Assembly (NCBI GenBank): GCA_913055855.1
Contig: CAJXKW010000001.1
Span: 1-64,000, forward strand
Length of the DNA stretch: 64,000 nucleotides
Origin: an uncultured Limimonas sp.
GTDB lineage: Bacteria; Pseudomonadota; Alphaproteobacteria; Kiloniellales; Rhodovibrionaceae
Direction: 5' to 3'
Positions 19,347 through 28,653 of this stretch are shown piece after piece. How positions within the stretch are numbered: position 1 is the first letter of the stretch; each line of letters opens with the position of its first letter. The position numbers were made by a program, and so were the translations under genes. Under the pieces are notes generated by a model. It had not been told where the DNA came from. It saw only the letters and a list, made by a program, of their open reading frames with translations, and searched no databases.

Positions 19347-21257
19347 ATGTCGCTGGGACAGACCAACGCGCCCTGGATCGCGCGCGAACTCTCCAAGCTC
19401 GTCGTCGTCGGCCACGTCGACCACGGCAAGTCCACGCTCATCGGCCGGCTGCTCTACGACACGGACAGCCTGCCCGAGGGCAAGTTCGAGGAACTCAAGG
19501 CGACCAGCGAGCGCCGCGGCATGCCGCTGGAGTGGTCGTTCGTCCTCGACGCGTTCCAGGCGGAGCGCGATCAGGCCGTGACGATCGATACCACGCAGAT
19601 CTGGTTCAAGACGGCCAAGCGCGACTACGTCATCATCGACGCGCCAGGGCACAAAGAATTCCTCAAGAACATGGTCACCGGTGCGGCCAATGCCGATACG
19701 GCGCTTCTGACCGTGGACGCGCGCGAGGGCGTGCGCGAGCAGACCCGGCGGCACGGCTATATTCTGCACATCATCGGCGTAAAGCAGGTCGCCGTGGCGG
19801 TGAACAAGATCGACCTTGTCGATTACGACGAGGCGCGGTTCAACGAGGTCGCGCGCGAGGTCACGCAGTATCTGAACGATATCGGCGTCGAGCCCAGCTT
19901 CATCGTCCCCATCTCCGCGCGCGACGGTGACAATATCGCCCGGCGCTCGGCGCAGACCCCCTGGTACGAGGGCACGACACTGCTCGAGGCGCTGGACAGC
20001 TTCCGGGTCACCACGCTGCCCATCGACCAGCCGCTGCGCTTCCCCGTACAGGACGTCTACAAGTTCGATGACCGCCGCCTGATCGCCGGCCGCGTGGAAT
20101 CCGGCGTGCTGCGCGTGGGTGATACCCTGATGTTCTCGCCGTCGAACAAGACGGCGCAGGTCGGCTCCATCGAGGCATGGAACCAGGACCCGAAGCCCGT
20201 GGAAGCCCGGGCGGGGGAATCCGTGGCGATCACGCTGACGGAGCAGCTCTTCCTCGAACGCGGCGAACTCGCCAGTCACGAAGAGAACCCGCCGCGCCTG
20301 ACCACCGTCTTCAAGGGGCGTGTCTTCTGGTTCGGCAATGAGCCGCTGACGGCGGGCAAAACGCTCAGCATGAAGCTCACCACCAACCGGGCGCGCGTCA
20401 CGGTTCAGGCGATCGAATCCGTCATCGACACGGACAACCTGGCGCACCGTCCGTCCGACGAGGTGCACCGCAACGAGGTCGCGGAAGTCATCCTGCGCTC
20501 CAAGCAGGTGCTCGCCGTGGACGAGTTCCGCGACATCATGCGTACGGGGCGCTTTGTGCTGCTCGACGGTTACGACACCGTGGCGGGCGGCGTGCTTTCC
20601 ATGGAGGGCTATCCCGATCAGCGCCGCGCGCTGTCGGTGAAGTCGTCCAACGTCTACTCCGTGGAGCATCGCGTTTCCGCCGAGGCGCGCGCGCAGCGCA
20701 ACGGCCATCGCGGCGGTGTCCTCTGGTTTACCGGTCTGTCCGGGGCCGGCAAATCGACGCTGGCGATGGAGGTGGAGCAACGCCTGTTCCGCAAGGGATA
20801 TCATGTCTACGTGCTCGACGGCGATAACGTCCGCCGGGGGCTCAACGCCAACCTGGGCTTCTCGCCCGACGACCGGGCTGAAAACATCCGGCGGGTGGGC
20901 GAAGCGGCGGCGCTGTTTGCCGACGCCGGGCTCATCGTGATCACCGCCTTCATCTCGCCCTATCGCGCCGACCGCGAACGGGCGCGTGCGGCCGGGCGCG
21001 GCGCGTTCCACGAGATTTACGTGGATGCCGATCTCGAAATCTGCGAGCAGCGCGATCCCAAGGGCCTCTACAAAAAGGCGCGCTCCGGTGAGATCAAGGA
21101 CTTTACGGGAATTTCCGCGCCCTACGAAACGCCAATCGATCCCGAGCTGATGGTCAACACGTCGAATTCGGCGGTCGACACCTGCGCCGAACAGATCGTG
21201 GATTACGTTAGCCGCGTCTTCTCGCTCGACGATCGCTCGCTTCGCCAAACGGGCTAA
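19347..21257 (+). CDS. cysNC: Bifunctional sulfate adenylyltransferase subunit 1 / adenylylsulfate kinase
   Basis: 636-aa fusion. Residues 1 to about 440 are the CysN GTPase that drives APS synthesis with CysD. Residues about 455-636 are CysC APS kinase, producing PAPS (GLSGAGKST P-loop near 464, FISPYRADRERAR, GLYKKARSGEIKDFTGI). The CysN P-loop reads GHVDHGKST, as in EF-Tu, where assimilatory CysN normally has GSVDDGKST; G3 is DAPGHKEF and G4 is NKID. The product PAPS can feed assimilation or sulfotransferases. A hairpin 30 bases downstream may end the transcript. Confidence 0.92.
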   Translation: MSLGQTNAPWIARELSKLVVVGHVDHGKSTLIGRLLYDTDSLPEGKFEELKATSERRGMPLEWSFVLDAFQAERDQAVTIDTTQIWFKTAKRDYVIIDAPGHKEFLKNMVTGAANADTALLTVDAREGVREQTRRHGYILHIIGVKQVAVAVNKIDLVDYDEARFNEVAREVTQYLNDIGVEPSFIVPISARDGDNIARRSAQTPWYEGTTLLEALDSFRVTTLPIDQPLRFPVQDVYKFDDRRLIAGRVESGVLRVGDTLMFSPSNKTAQVGSIEAWNQDPKPVEARAGESVAITLTEQLFLERGELASHEENPPRLTTVFKGRVFWFGNEPLTAGKTLSMKLTTNRARVTVQAIESVIDTDNLAHRPSDEVHRNEVAEVILRSKQVLAVDEFRDIMRTGRFVLLDGYDTVAGGVLSMEGYPDQRRALSVKSSNVYSVEHRVSAEARAQRNGHRGGVLWFTGLSGAGKSTLAMEVEQRLFRKGYHVYVLDGDNVRRGLNANLGFSPDDRAENIRRVGEAAALFADAGLIVITAFISPYRADRERARAAGRGAFHEIYVDADLEICEQRDPKGLYKKARSGEIKDFTGISAPYETPIDPELMVNTSNSAVDTCAEQIVDYVSRVFSLDDRSLRQTG

Positions 21258-21287
21258 GCAAAGACGGAAAAATTCGGCTGAAGCTTG

Positions 21288-21324
21288 GCGCGACGATTTC
21301 GGGGATTTCCCGGAATCGTCGCGC
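21288..21324 (+). terminator. Strong hairpin downstream of cysNC
   Basis: A 16-bp stem (GCGCGACGATTTCGGG / CCCGGAATCGTCGCGC, with one G-U pair) closes a 5-nt loop, 30 bases after the cysNC stop. It is followed only by a short ATTT, so termination is likely but not textbook. The remaining 190 bases before the M23 gene show nothing recognisable. Confidence 0.55.
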
Positions 21325-21518
21325 GCATTTCGGCGGTGTGTGAAGGGAAAAGAATCGCCTTGTTCGGATTGCCCCAGGTGCGTATCGTCGCGTCCAACAA
21401 ATAGGCGCCGCGCGCATCCGCCGGTACGCGCGCAGCCGTTCAGCCCGGCGGGCGCAATGTAAAGCGCCCCGGCTATGCGGCGCCGCGAACGCGGATCGCA
21501 AATATTTGGGGGCAATCT

Positions 21519-23165
21519 TTGGTACAGCAGGGTCGAAAGCAGGCACGCGGACAAGGTGGTGTGTTCCGCGAACGCCAGCTCCTGATCCGCGACGGCGACG
21601 GGGTCCGCACCCTCCGCCTAACGCCCCGGCGTCAGGCATTGGCGGCGGCGGCCGGCGGCATTGCCGTGGGAATTGTCCTGGCGGGCCTGGGAACCCTGAC
21701 GTGGCAGAATGCGGCCTTGCACGACAGGGCTGCGACGCTGGCACAGGTGCGGGACACGCGCGGCGTGCTTGCCGAACGGATCGATGCCGCCGTCGCGCAT
21801 GCCCGCACGCTGGATCGCAACCTGCCAGCCGTCGCGCCCGCCGGTGTGGGGCGGCCGCTGACCCCGAGGGCGGACGATCTGGCCGCGTTGAAAGGCGTGG
21901 TGCACCGGATCGCGGAGCGGCGGGCGCGGCTGGACCGGCGCCTGGCCAATGTTCGCGCCCGTCACGACCGCGCCGAAACGCAACTCGCACGGCTGCAGCG
22001 GCGCGAAACCGACCTCGAGGCGGAGCTGACGGAAACCCGGGATACCTTGCGCGCGACGAGTTCGGGCCGGGAAAACCTGGGCGACCAGCTCGCACAGACC
22101 CTGGCCGAGCTTCATCGCGTGCGCGCACGCTATCAGGCCGCGGCGGCCGAGCGGCGGGCCGCCGAAGCAAAGCTTGCCGAGCTGTCGGGGGACCTGGAAA
22201 CGGTGCGCGCCGGCAGAACGGCGCTGCGCAAGAAGGTCGCCGACGTGACGGAGACGCTGAGCCGGACGCGTAGCCAGCGCGACGAACTGCTTGCCGAGCG
22301 GGAAAAGCTCGCCAGCCGGGTGGGCCGCCTCGAAGAGACCCTCGGCCACGTCGCGGAAGCCGGAAAGACGGATCTGATCGCGCGCATCGGCGATCTGCGG
22401 GAATCGCTGGTAGCGGCCGAACGCAAGACGAAGAGCTATCGCAAGCGAAACGCGCAGCTCTCGCAAAAGGTCACCGCGCTTCAAAAGCGGCTGGAAACGG
22501 TTCAGGAGACCCAGTCCGGCCTGTTCAGCCACTACACGACGCAAGCGCGCAACAGCCTGGCTGCGATCGAGAAGACGGTCGCCATGACCGGCCTTGACGT
22601 CGATACCCTCGTTAAGAAGGCGCGCAAGGATCGGCAGAACCTGGGCGGCCCCTTCGTTCCCGCATCCGGTTTTCCGGACTCCGTCGGGCACTCGGCGCAG
22701 AAACTCGACCGGCAGATGCAGCGCCTGCGCATCCTGCAGAACGTTCTGGGACGCCTTCCGCTGACGCCGCCGCTGGATTCGTACTGGGTCAGCTCGCACT
22801 TCGGCAAACGCCGCGATCCCTATAACGGCCGCTGGGCGATGCACGAGGGTATCGATCTCGCGGGCCAGCCCGGTCTGACCGTCCACGCCGCCGCGCCGGG
22901 CAAGGTCGTCCACGCCGGCTGGAAAGGCGGCTACGGTCGCATGGTGGCGATCGCGCACGGCTACGGCATCGTGAGCCGCTATGCGCACCTGAAGAAAATC
23001 ACGGTGGAAGAAGGACAATCCGTCGAGCACCGCGGTGCCCTGGGCAAACTGGGCAATACCGGACGCAGCACCGGGCCGCACGTGCACTACGAAATCCGCG
23101 TCGAGGGTGAGCCGGCCGATCCCATGAACTTCCTGAAAGCGGGGAAATATGCGTTTAAGAAATAG
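21519..23165 (+). CDS. Membrane-anchored coiled-coil M23 (LytM) endopeptidase
   Basis: Predicted cell-wall endopeptidase of 548 aa. A single membrane segment at about residues 43-65 (LAAAAGGIAVGIVLAGLGTLTW) is followed by a long coiled coil (about 70-350, rich in Arg/Glu/Ala/Leu heptads). A C-terminal M23 domain has the complete zinc site: HEGID for HxxxD and GPHVHYEI for HxH. The start is TTG 21519 with GGGGG upstream. It overlaps the following bactofilin gene by 17 bases. M23-bactofilin pairs shape cells in several bacteria (compare Csd1-CcmA of Helicobacter). Confidence 0.92.
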   Translation: MVQQGRKQARGQGGVFRERQLLIRDGDGVRTLRLTPRRQALAAAAGGIAVGIVLAGLGTLTWQNAALHDRAATLAQVRDTRGVLAERIDAAVAHARTLDRNLPAVAPAGVGRPLTPRADDLAALKGVVHRIAERRARLDRRLANVRARHDRAETQLARLQRRETDLEAELTETRDTLRATSSGRENLGDQLAQTLAELHRVRARYQAAAAERRAAEAKLAELSGDLETVRAGRTALRKKVADVTETLSRTRSQRDELLAEREKLASRVGRLEETLGHVAEAGKTDLIARIGDLRESLVAAERKTKSYRKRNAQLSQKVTALQKRLETVQETQSGLFSHYTTQARNSLAAIEKTVAMTGLDVDTLVKKARKDRQNLGGPFVPASGFPDSVGHSAQKLDRQMQRLRILQNVLGRLPLTPPLDSYWVSSHFGKRRDPYNGRWAMHEGIDLAGQPGLTVHAAAPGKVVHAGWKGGYGRMVAIAHGYGIVSRYAHLKKITVEEGQSVEHRGALGKLGNTGRSTGPHVHYEIRVEGEPADPMNFLKAGKYAFKK

Positions 23166-23646
23166 GGACCGGAACGCAGATCGCGGCAGCCAGGCTCCCG
23201 TCCGGACGGGTCGCGGTAGCGGTGGGGTGCCGTCCATCATCAGCCCCGAGATGACCATCACCGGCAATGTCGTCAGCAACGGAGACGTCCAGGTCGACGG
23301 GACGGTGGACGGCGACGTCCGTGCGGAGACCCTGACCATCGGCGAGAAAGGCACCATCAACGGCACCGTGCGGGCGGCGACGCTGCGCGTTCTGGGCCAC
23401 ATCGACGGCGAGATCCAGGCCGGCGACGTGACCATCCTCGCCAATGCCCGGGTGCGCGGCGACGTGGTCCACGAGAGCCTCGCCATTGAGGCGGGGGCCA
23501 TGATCGAGGGCCATTGCCGTCGCCACGCACAGGCCGAAGCCGAAGAGGCCTTTGCGCCGGCGCAGGCTGTCCTGAACGCCCCTGCCAACGGGGAGACCGA
23601 CGATGCCTGGACCAGCGGCGACGGCGCGTATGGGCATGCGCGCTGA
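23149..23646 (+). CDS. Bactofilin family cytoskeletal protein
   Basis: 165 aa. The central DUF583/bactofilin domain (about residues 30-120) is a right-handed beta-helix of short repeats: ITGNVVSNGDVQVDG, GDVRAETLTIGEKG, GTVRAATLRVLG, GEIQAGDVTILAN. Bactofilins polymerise without nucleotide and scaffold cell-wall enzymes. The start overlaps the end of the M23 gene by 17 bases, which argues for coupled translation and joint function. Confidence 0.93.
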   Translation: MRLRNRDRNADRGSQAPVRTGRGSGGVPSIISPEMTITGNVVSNGDVQVDGTVDGDVRAETLTIGEKGTINGTVRAATLRVLGHIDGEIQAGDVTILANARVRGDVVHESLAIEAGAMIEGHCRRHAQAEAEEAFAPAQAVLNAPANGETDDAWTSGDGAYGHAR

Positions 23647-23682
23647 TGCGCGTGCCGCCCGGTCCGCAGGCGGCGAGACCGG

Positions 23683-24672
23683 CTACGCCGTCGCGGCGAT
23701 ATAGCGGGCGTAAGCGGCCGGATCGACGTTGCCGCCGGAGAGGATCAGCCCGACGCGCCGGCCGCGGAGGTCCAGGCGGCCGGCGAGCGCGGCGGCGAGG
23801 GTTACCGCACCGCCGGGCTCGACGACCAGCTTGAGAACCCGATAGGCATACGCAACGGCGGCGACGACCTCGGAATCGGCCACGGCCAGCCCGCCGGCCA
23901 GGTGGTCCTGGTTGACGGCAAAGGTCAGTTCCCCGGGAACCGGCGCCAGAAGAGCGTCGCAAATCGAGCCGCTCTCCTCGGGATTACGAACACGCGCGCC
24001 GGCCGCAAGGGAACGGGCGTGATCGTCGAAGCCCTCGGGCTCGACGGCGTAGATCTTCGTGGTTGGCCGGGCGTCGTGGAGGGCGAGGGCGCACCCCGCA
24101 GCAAGCCCGCCGCCGCCGGCGCAAACGAGCACCGTGTCGAGAGCGAGTCCGGCCTCGGCCGACTGCTCGGCGAGTTCCAGCCCGCAAGTCCCCTGGCCGG
24201 CGATGACGGCCGGGTCGTCGTAGGGCTTGATCAGCGTGGCGCCGCGCTCGTTCACCAGCCGGTCGGCGATGGCCTCGCGCTGCTCGAAATAGCGGTCGTA
24301 GAGCTGCACCTCGGCGCCGAAGGCGCGCGTGTTGGCGATTTTCATCGCCGGCGCATCGCGCGGCATCACGATCGTCGCCGGTGTGCCCAGGCGCTGTGCG
24401 GCGCAGGCCACGCCCTGTGCGTGGTTGCCCGAGGAGAACGCGACCACGCCCCGTTGCCGGGCGTCGGGGGGAAGCTGGCTAAGACGGTTGTACGCACCGC
24501 GGAACTTGAACGAGCCTGTGTGCTGCAATGTCTCCGGCTTGATCACGCAGGTCGCGCCCAGGGCCGCGTCGAGGTCGGCGCTGCGCAGCATCGGGGTCCG
24601 GACCGCAACCGGCCGCAATCGTTCGGCCGCCGCCCGTACGTCTCCGATGTCCGGAAGTCTTTCGGCTGTCAT
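23683..24672 (-). CDS. Threonine/serine dehydratase family PLP enzyme
   Basis: Fold-type II PLP enzyme of 329 aa without a C-terminal ACT-like regulatory domain, so catabolic-type threonine dehydratase or serine racemase/dehydratase. The PLP lysine is in HTGSFKFRGA, the phosphate loop is CAGGGGLAAG, and SSGNHAQGVA is conserved. ATG 24672 is used; the track extension to 24801 lies inside the upstream dehalogenase gene. It begins 4 bp after that gene's stop on the same strand, suggesting one transcript. Confidence 0.9.
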   Translation of the reverse strand: MTAERLPDIGDVRAAAERLRPVAVRTPMLRSADLDAALGATCVIKPETLQHTGSFKFRGAYNRLSQLPPDARQRGVVAFSSGNHAQGVACAAQRLGTPATIVMPRDAPAMKIANTRAFGAEVQLYDRYFEQREAIADRLVNERGATLIKPYDDPAVIAGQGTCGLELAEQSAEAGLALDTVLVCAGGGGLAAGCALALHDARPTTKIYAVEPEGFDDHARSLAAGARVRNPEESGSICDALLAPVPGELTFAVNQDHLAGGLAVADSEVVAAVAYAYRVLKLVVEPGGAVTLAAALAGRLDLRGRRVGLILSGGNVDPAAYARYIAATA

Positions 24673-24676
24673 CGCG

Positions 24677-25405
24677 TCACACCGGGTTCCCTGCGGCGTC
24701 CAGGCCGGCCGGACGGCCCAGGCCGAGCAGCGCCGGCACGACGTCCACCCGCGCACAGATTCCCGTGGGCTTGCCCGGTAGGTTCTCGCGCGTCTGGGCA
24801 AAGCGGTTCACCCAGATAACGGTGTAGCCGAAGTGCGCCGCGCCCGCGACATCCCACGGATTTGCCGAGACGAAGGCGATCCGGTGCGCCGGCAGGTCGA
24901 GGGCGTCGGGCCCCAACTGATAGACCCGGGCGTCGGGCTTGAACACCGCCACCGCATCCGCGCCCAGCACCGTATCGAGGTTTTCCGCGAAGCCGGCGTG
25001 CGCCGCCGCGGCCCGAACAGCCCCGCGCTCGCCGTTGGAAAGAACCCCCACGGGCATCCCGGCTTGGCGCAGATGCGCCAAACTCGCCGGCACCTCGGGA
25101 TAGGCATCGATTTCGCGATACGCCGCCAGCAGGTCGCCGCGCAATTCGTCGTCGGCGATGCCATGGACGGCGAGCGCATGGTCCAGGGCCTCGGCCGTCA
25201 CGGTCTCGAACCCGGTATACGCGCCCATCAGGCTGCGCAGCCACGTGTACTGCACCTGTTTCTGCCGCCACAACGCCCCCAGGGCCTCGGCATCCCCGTC
25301 GATCCGCCCCGCGAGGCGGCGCACCGGCGCGTGCACGTCGAAGAGCGTGCCATAGGCGTCGAACAGGCACGCTGCAATACCGGCAAAGGCTTCACTCTGG
25401 CTCAT
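24677..25405 (-). CDS. Haloacid dehalogenase type II
   Basis: HAD enzyme of 242 aa resembling (S)-2-haloacid dehalogenase. The nucleophile motif is LFDAYGTLFDVHAPV, motif II is GVLSNGERG, motif III is the lysine in AVFKPDARVYQL, and the C-terminal SANPWDVAGAAHFG is characteristic of the type II family. ATG 25405 is the credible start. Many family members are not true dehalogenases in vivo, so halogenated substrates are not implied. It lies between the lytic transglycosylase and the threonine dehydratase, all on the minus strand. Confidence 0.88.
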   Translation of the reverse strand: MSQSEAFAGIAACLFDAYGTLFDVHAPVRRLAGRIDGDAEALGALWRQKQVQYTWLRSLMGAYTGFETVTAEALDHALAVHGIADDELRGDLLAAYREIDAYPEVPASLAHLRQAGMPVGVLSNGERGAVRAAAAHAGFAENLDTVLGADAVAVFKPDARVYQLGPDALDLPAHRIAFVSANPWDVAGAAHFGYTVIWVNRFAQTRENLPGKPTGICARVDVVPALLGLGRPAGLDAAGNPV

Positions 25406-25454
25406 GGCACGCCCGTCCAGGTCCAGCCGCCGATCGCGGCCAAGGTGCGTCCGA

Positions 25455-27503
25455 TCACAGACAGCACGAGGCGCGGTCGTCCTCGGTCTCGGCATCCGGA
25501 TGGGGCTTGACGAGCTGCTTGCCGTCAAGTGCCAGGGCGACCCGGGTGGGTGCGACCCGGTGCCGGTAGATCATATAGCTTTCGAAGACCCGCTGGACGT
25601 AGTTGCGTGTTTCCGAGAACGGAATGTGTTCGATCCAGTTCACAGGCCCGATGGCGTCCGTTCGGGGATCGCCGTAGCGGTCCAGCCAGGAATCCACCCG
25701 CGACGGGCCGGCGTTGTAGGCGGCCACGCCCAGCAGCAGGGAACCCTCGTAGCGTTCCACCAGATCGGCCAAATAGGCGCTGCCCAGTTGCAGATTGTAT
25801 TGTCCGTCGTGCAGGAGGCGCTCGCGACTGAACGACATGTCCAGGTCCGCCGCGATATGGCGGGCCGTCGACGGCATCAACTGCATAAGTCCGTAGGCTC
25901 CGGCCGGGCTGATCGCGCTCACGTCGAAGCTGCTCTCCTGACGCGCGATCGCCAGCAACAGTGACTGGTCGACATCCAGACGCGGCGACCCGCCCACGGC
26001 CATCTTCTTTTCCGGATACAGGTGCGTGGGCAGGATCATGTGGCGCCGGCGCAGGTCGCGCGCGACCTCCACCGCAAGACCGGGCCGACCGACGGATTCC
26101 GCGAGATCGGCGACCATCCGCCCCTCGACACGGTCGTCAACATTCTCGATCAAATGGTTGAAAAAGGGGTCGACGTGATCTTTCCGACCCAGCGCCACCA
26201 TGGTGCGGATGGCACGTACCAGCTCACGCGAATCGAATGCCGCCTTGCGTTCCGGGGTCGGTGCCGGCGCCTCGGGCAGCGCGAGGAAAAGATCCTCGCG
26301 CAACTGGGCGGCCGCCAACTGGCCGTAGAACGTGGTCAGCTTCGTCGCGGCGGTTTCGTACCAGCGCCGCCCGCGGTCCGGCTTGCCGCTCGCCATGGCG
26401 GCCCGCCCGGCCCAGAACGCGCCGCGCGCCCGGCTCACCGGCGTCTCGGTCCCGGAATACAAGGTGGCGAAATGGGCAAGCGCGCGCTCGGGGCGGTTCT
26501 GGAAGTGCAGGGCGATCCAGCCGGCCAGCCATTCCGCCTGGGCGAACCCTAGGCCGGTGTGCATGCCGTGGTGCGCGGCAACGCGATAGGCGCGCCCAAT
26601 GTCCCCGTGGTCCAGCGCCTCGCGCGCCACCCAATGGCGCACGCGCCACCATGCTCTGGGGCGCGGATAATCCGCCCGTGGTGGATCCAGAAGTGCGGCC
26701 GTGTCGTGATAACGGCCCTTGCGCATGCGCCAGCGCGCCCGCTCGAAAACAAGACCCGGATGGTCGCGCAGGTCCCGCGGCACCCGGTCGATGGCGCGAT
26801 CAACACCCGGTTGCATGCGCGCCAACCGGATCCGCGCCGCCGCGAGTCGCCGGTACGGCTCGGCGACGCGCGCCATCTGGCGTTCCGCAGCGTCGTAGCG
26901 CCGCTCCCAGAGAAGCCGGTCAAGCCGCTGACGATTCAATTTCTTTGGCAGAATATCACGGTAACGCGCGTAGAAATTCTCGGCATCGCCGTAGGGAAAA
27001 TCCCCCTGAACCCAGGTTGTGCGCAGCAGTTCGCGCGCCTCGGCGGTGCGCCCGACGCTCCGCAGGGCGTGGGCGTAGCGCTCCGCGCCATAGGGGCTTT
27101 GCGGTTCGCGCTGGGCGAAAAACTGAAGCACCTTTTGAACCGGCAGATCACTGGGCATCACCCCCTCGGCGCGGTGGCGCAGCGTCCGGCGCCACGGCCA
27201 CTCGGGATTGCGCGCCAGAAAGCGCATGTACGCCCCGAAGCGTCCGCCTTTGCGCTGCTCAATCAGCCGGTACCACGTTAACGCCCGGCGGGCGAGCGGG
27301 TCCTCGATCTCTCGGCCGATGCGTCGGGCGCGATCGAAAGCGTGGTTCTCCACGGCGCCAAAGGCCTGGGCGTAAAGACTGCGCTGCGGCGGCTCGGGCG
27401 GCTGCGGCAGCGTCTCGGCGTGCGCGCCCGCCCCGGTTCCGGCGAACGTGCAGACGGCCAGCAGCCCCGCATGCCGGCGAAGCGCGTCGATCCATGCTGT
27501 CAC
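25455..27503 (-). CDS. slt: Soluble lytic murein transglycosylase (Slt family)
   Basis: Periplasmic enzyme of 682 aa that cleaves glycan strands of peptidoglycan to 1,6-anhydro-muropeptides. A signal peptide spans about residues 1-29 (LLAVCTFAGTGAGAHA). A long alpha-superhelical U/L domain (tetratrico-like helices) precedes the C-terminal SLT domain at about 510-650. The catalytic Glu is in ARQESSFDVSAISPAGAYGLMQLMP. Its position divergent from dapA and smpB is common in alphaproteobacteria. Confidence 0.94.
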   Translation of the reverse strand: MTAWIDALRRHAGLLAVCTFAGTGAGAHAETLPQPPEPPQRSLYAQAFGAVENHAFDRARRIGREIEDPLARRALTWYRLIEQRKGGRFGAYMRFLARNPEWPWRRTLRHRAEGVMPSDLPVQKVLQFFAQREPQSPYGAERYAHALRSVGRTAEARELLRTTWVQGDFPYGDAENFYARYRDILPKKLNRQRLDRLLWERRYDAAERQMARVAEPYRRLAAARIRLARMQPGVDRAIDRVPRDLRDHPGLVFERARWRMRKGRYHDTAALLDPPRADYPRPRAWWRVRHWVAREALDHGDIGRAYRVAAHHGMHTGLGFAQAEWLAGWIALHFQNRPERALAHFATLYSGTETPVSRARGAFWAGRAAMASGKPDRGRRWYETAATKLTTFYGQLAAAQLREDLFLALPEAPAPTPERKAAFDSRELVRAIRTMVALGRKDHVDPFFNHLIENVDDRVEGRMVADLAESVGRPGLAVEVARDLRRRHMILPTHLYPEKKMAVGGSPRLDVDQSLLLAIARQESSFDVSAISPAGAYGLMQLMPSTARHIAADLDMSFSRERLLHDGQYNLQLGSAYLADLVERYEGSLLLGVAAYNAGPSRVDSWLDRYGDPRTDAIGPVNWIEHIPFSETRNYVQRVFESYMIYRHRVAPTRVALALDGKQLVKPHPDAETEDDRASCCL

Positions 27504-27729
27504 GGCGAACCCCCAACGCCCGTCGGCGTTCTCGCGTAGGATGAACTCTACGTTAGAATACGCCCGCGTACAAGTAAGATGGAATGCGGCCGGACGACTG
27601 CCTTGTCGCTTTCGCGCTTAGGGTCTATGGTCCGCAGCCCGTCCGCCGGGTGTGCCCGCGCCTTGGCCGCGTTCCGCTGCGAACGCGCACACCCGCACCC
27701 AGATCAACGCGTTACGCCGGAGTTACGAC

Positions 27730-28617
27730 ATGGCCGCCCCGATGTTCCAGGGCTCGATCTGCGCGCTCATCACGCCGTTTGCCGAAGATGGGGTCGACGA
27801 GGACGCCTTCCAGCGCTTCACCGATTGGCAGATCCGGCAGGGGACCGAGGGTGTGGTTGCCTGCGGCACGACGGGCGAATCCCCTACGGTCAGCCACGCC
27901 GAGAACAAGCGCATCATCGACCTTGCCGTCGAGGCCAGCGCCGGGCGCGCTCCCGTGATCGCGGGTACGGGATCCAACGCGACGCACGAGGCCATCGACC
28001 TGACCGCTTACGCCGCCAGGGCGGGGGCTGATGCCGCGCTGGTGGTCACGCCGTACTACAACAAGCCGAGCCAGGAAGGGCTCTACCAGCACTTCAAGGC
28101 CGTCCACGACGCCGTTGATATTCCCATACTTATCTACAATATACCCGGGCGCTCGGTGGTCGATATGGACGTCGGCACGATGGCCCGGCTGGCCGAACTG
28201 CCGCGGATCGTGGGGGTGAAGGACTCGACCAAGGACATGGCGCGTCCGTACCGCCTGCGCAGCGCGATCGGGAACGGCTTCTGCCAGGTCTCGGGCGAGG
28301 ACGGCACGCAGTTGCCCTATCTCGCAATGGGCGGCCACGGCTGCATCTCCGTCTCCGCGAACGTTGCGCCCGGCCCGTTGAGCGAGATGCACCGCGCTTG
28401 GCGCAGTGGCGATGTTGCGCGCGCCCAGGCCATCAACGATCGGCTCATGCCGATCCACGACGTCATGTTCGCCGAACCCAGCCCGGCGCCGGCAAAGTAC
28501 GGCGCAAGCCTGTTGGGGTTCGGTTCGGAGCGGCTGCGCCTGCCCATGGTCCCGCTGAGCGACGCGACGAAGGCTCAGATCCGCCAGGCCATGGCGGGCG
28601 CCGGGCTGCTGGGCTGA
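27730..28617 (+). CDS. dapA: 4-hydroxy-tetrahydrodipicolinate synthase
   Basis: TIM-barrel aldolase of 295 aa condensing pyruvate with aspartate semialdehyde in the lysine/diaminopimelate pathway. CGTTGESPTVSHAEN is the substrate-binding loop, YYNKPSQEG and IYNIPGRSV carry the catalytic Tyr residues, and VGVKDST contains the Schiff-base lysine. ATG 27730 follows GGAG; the track start at 27652 is too far upstream. It is the first gene of the large housekeeping block. Confidence 0.97.
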   Translation: MAAPMFQGSICALITPFAEDGVDEDAFQRFTDWQIRQGTEGVVACGTTGESPTVSHAENKRIIDLAVEASAGRAPVIAGTGSNATHEAIDLTAYAARAGADAALVVTPYYNKPSQEGLYQHFKAVHDAVDIPILIYNIPGRSVVDMDVGTMARLAELPRIVGVKDSTKDMARPYRLRSAIGNGFCQVSGEDGTQLPYLAMGGHGCISVSANVAPGPLSEMHRAWRSGDVARAQAINDRLMPIHDVMFAEPSPAPAKYGASLLGFGSERLRLPMVPLSDATKAQIRQAMAGAGLLG

Positions 28618-28653
28618 CGCCGCCGGAAACGACGACGCGGACCCCGCCGGAAC

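Noticed and set aside
19332-21554. 740-aa minus-strand ORF opposite cysNC
   Set aside because: Antisense shadow of the cysN-cysC fusion, whose family motifs are clear on the plus strand.
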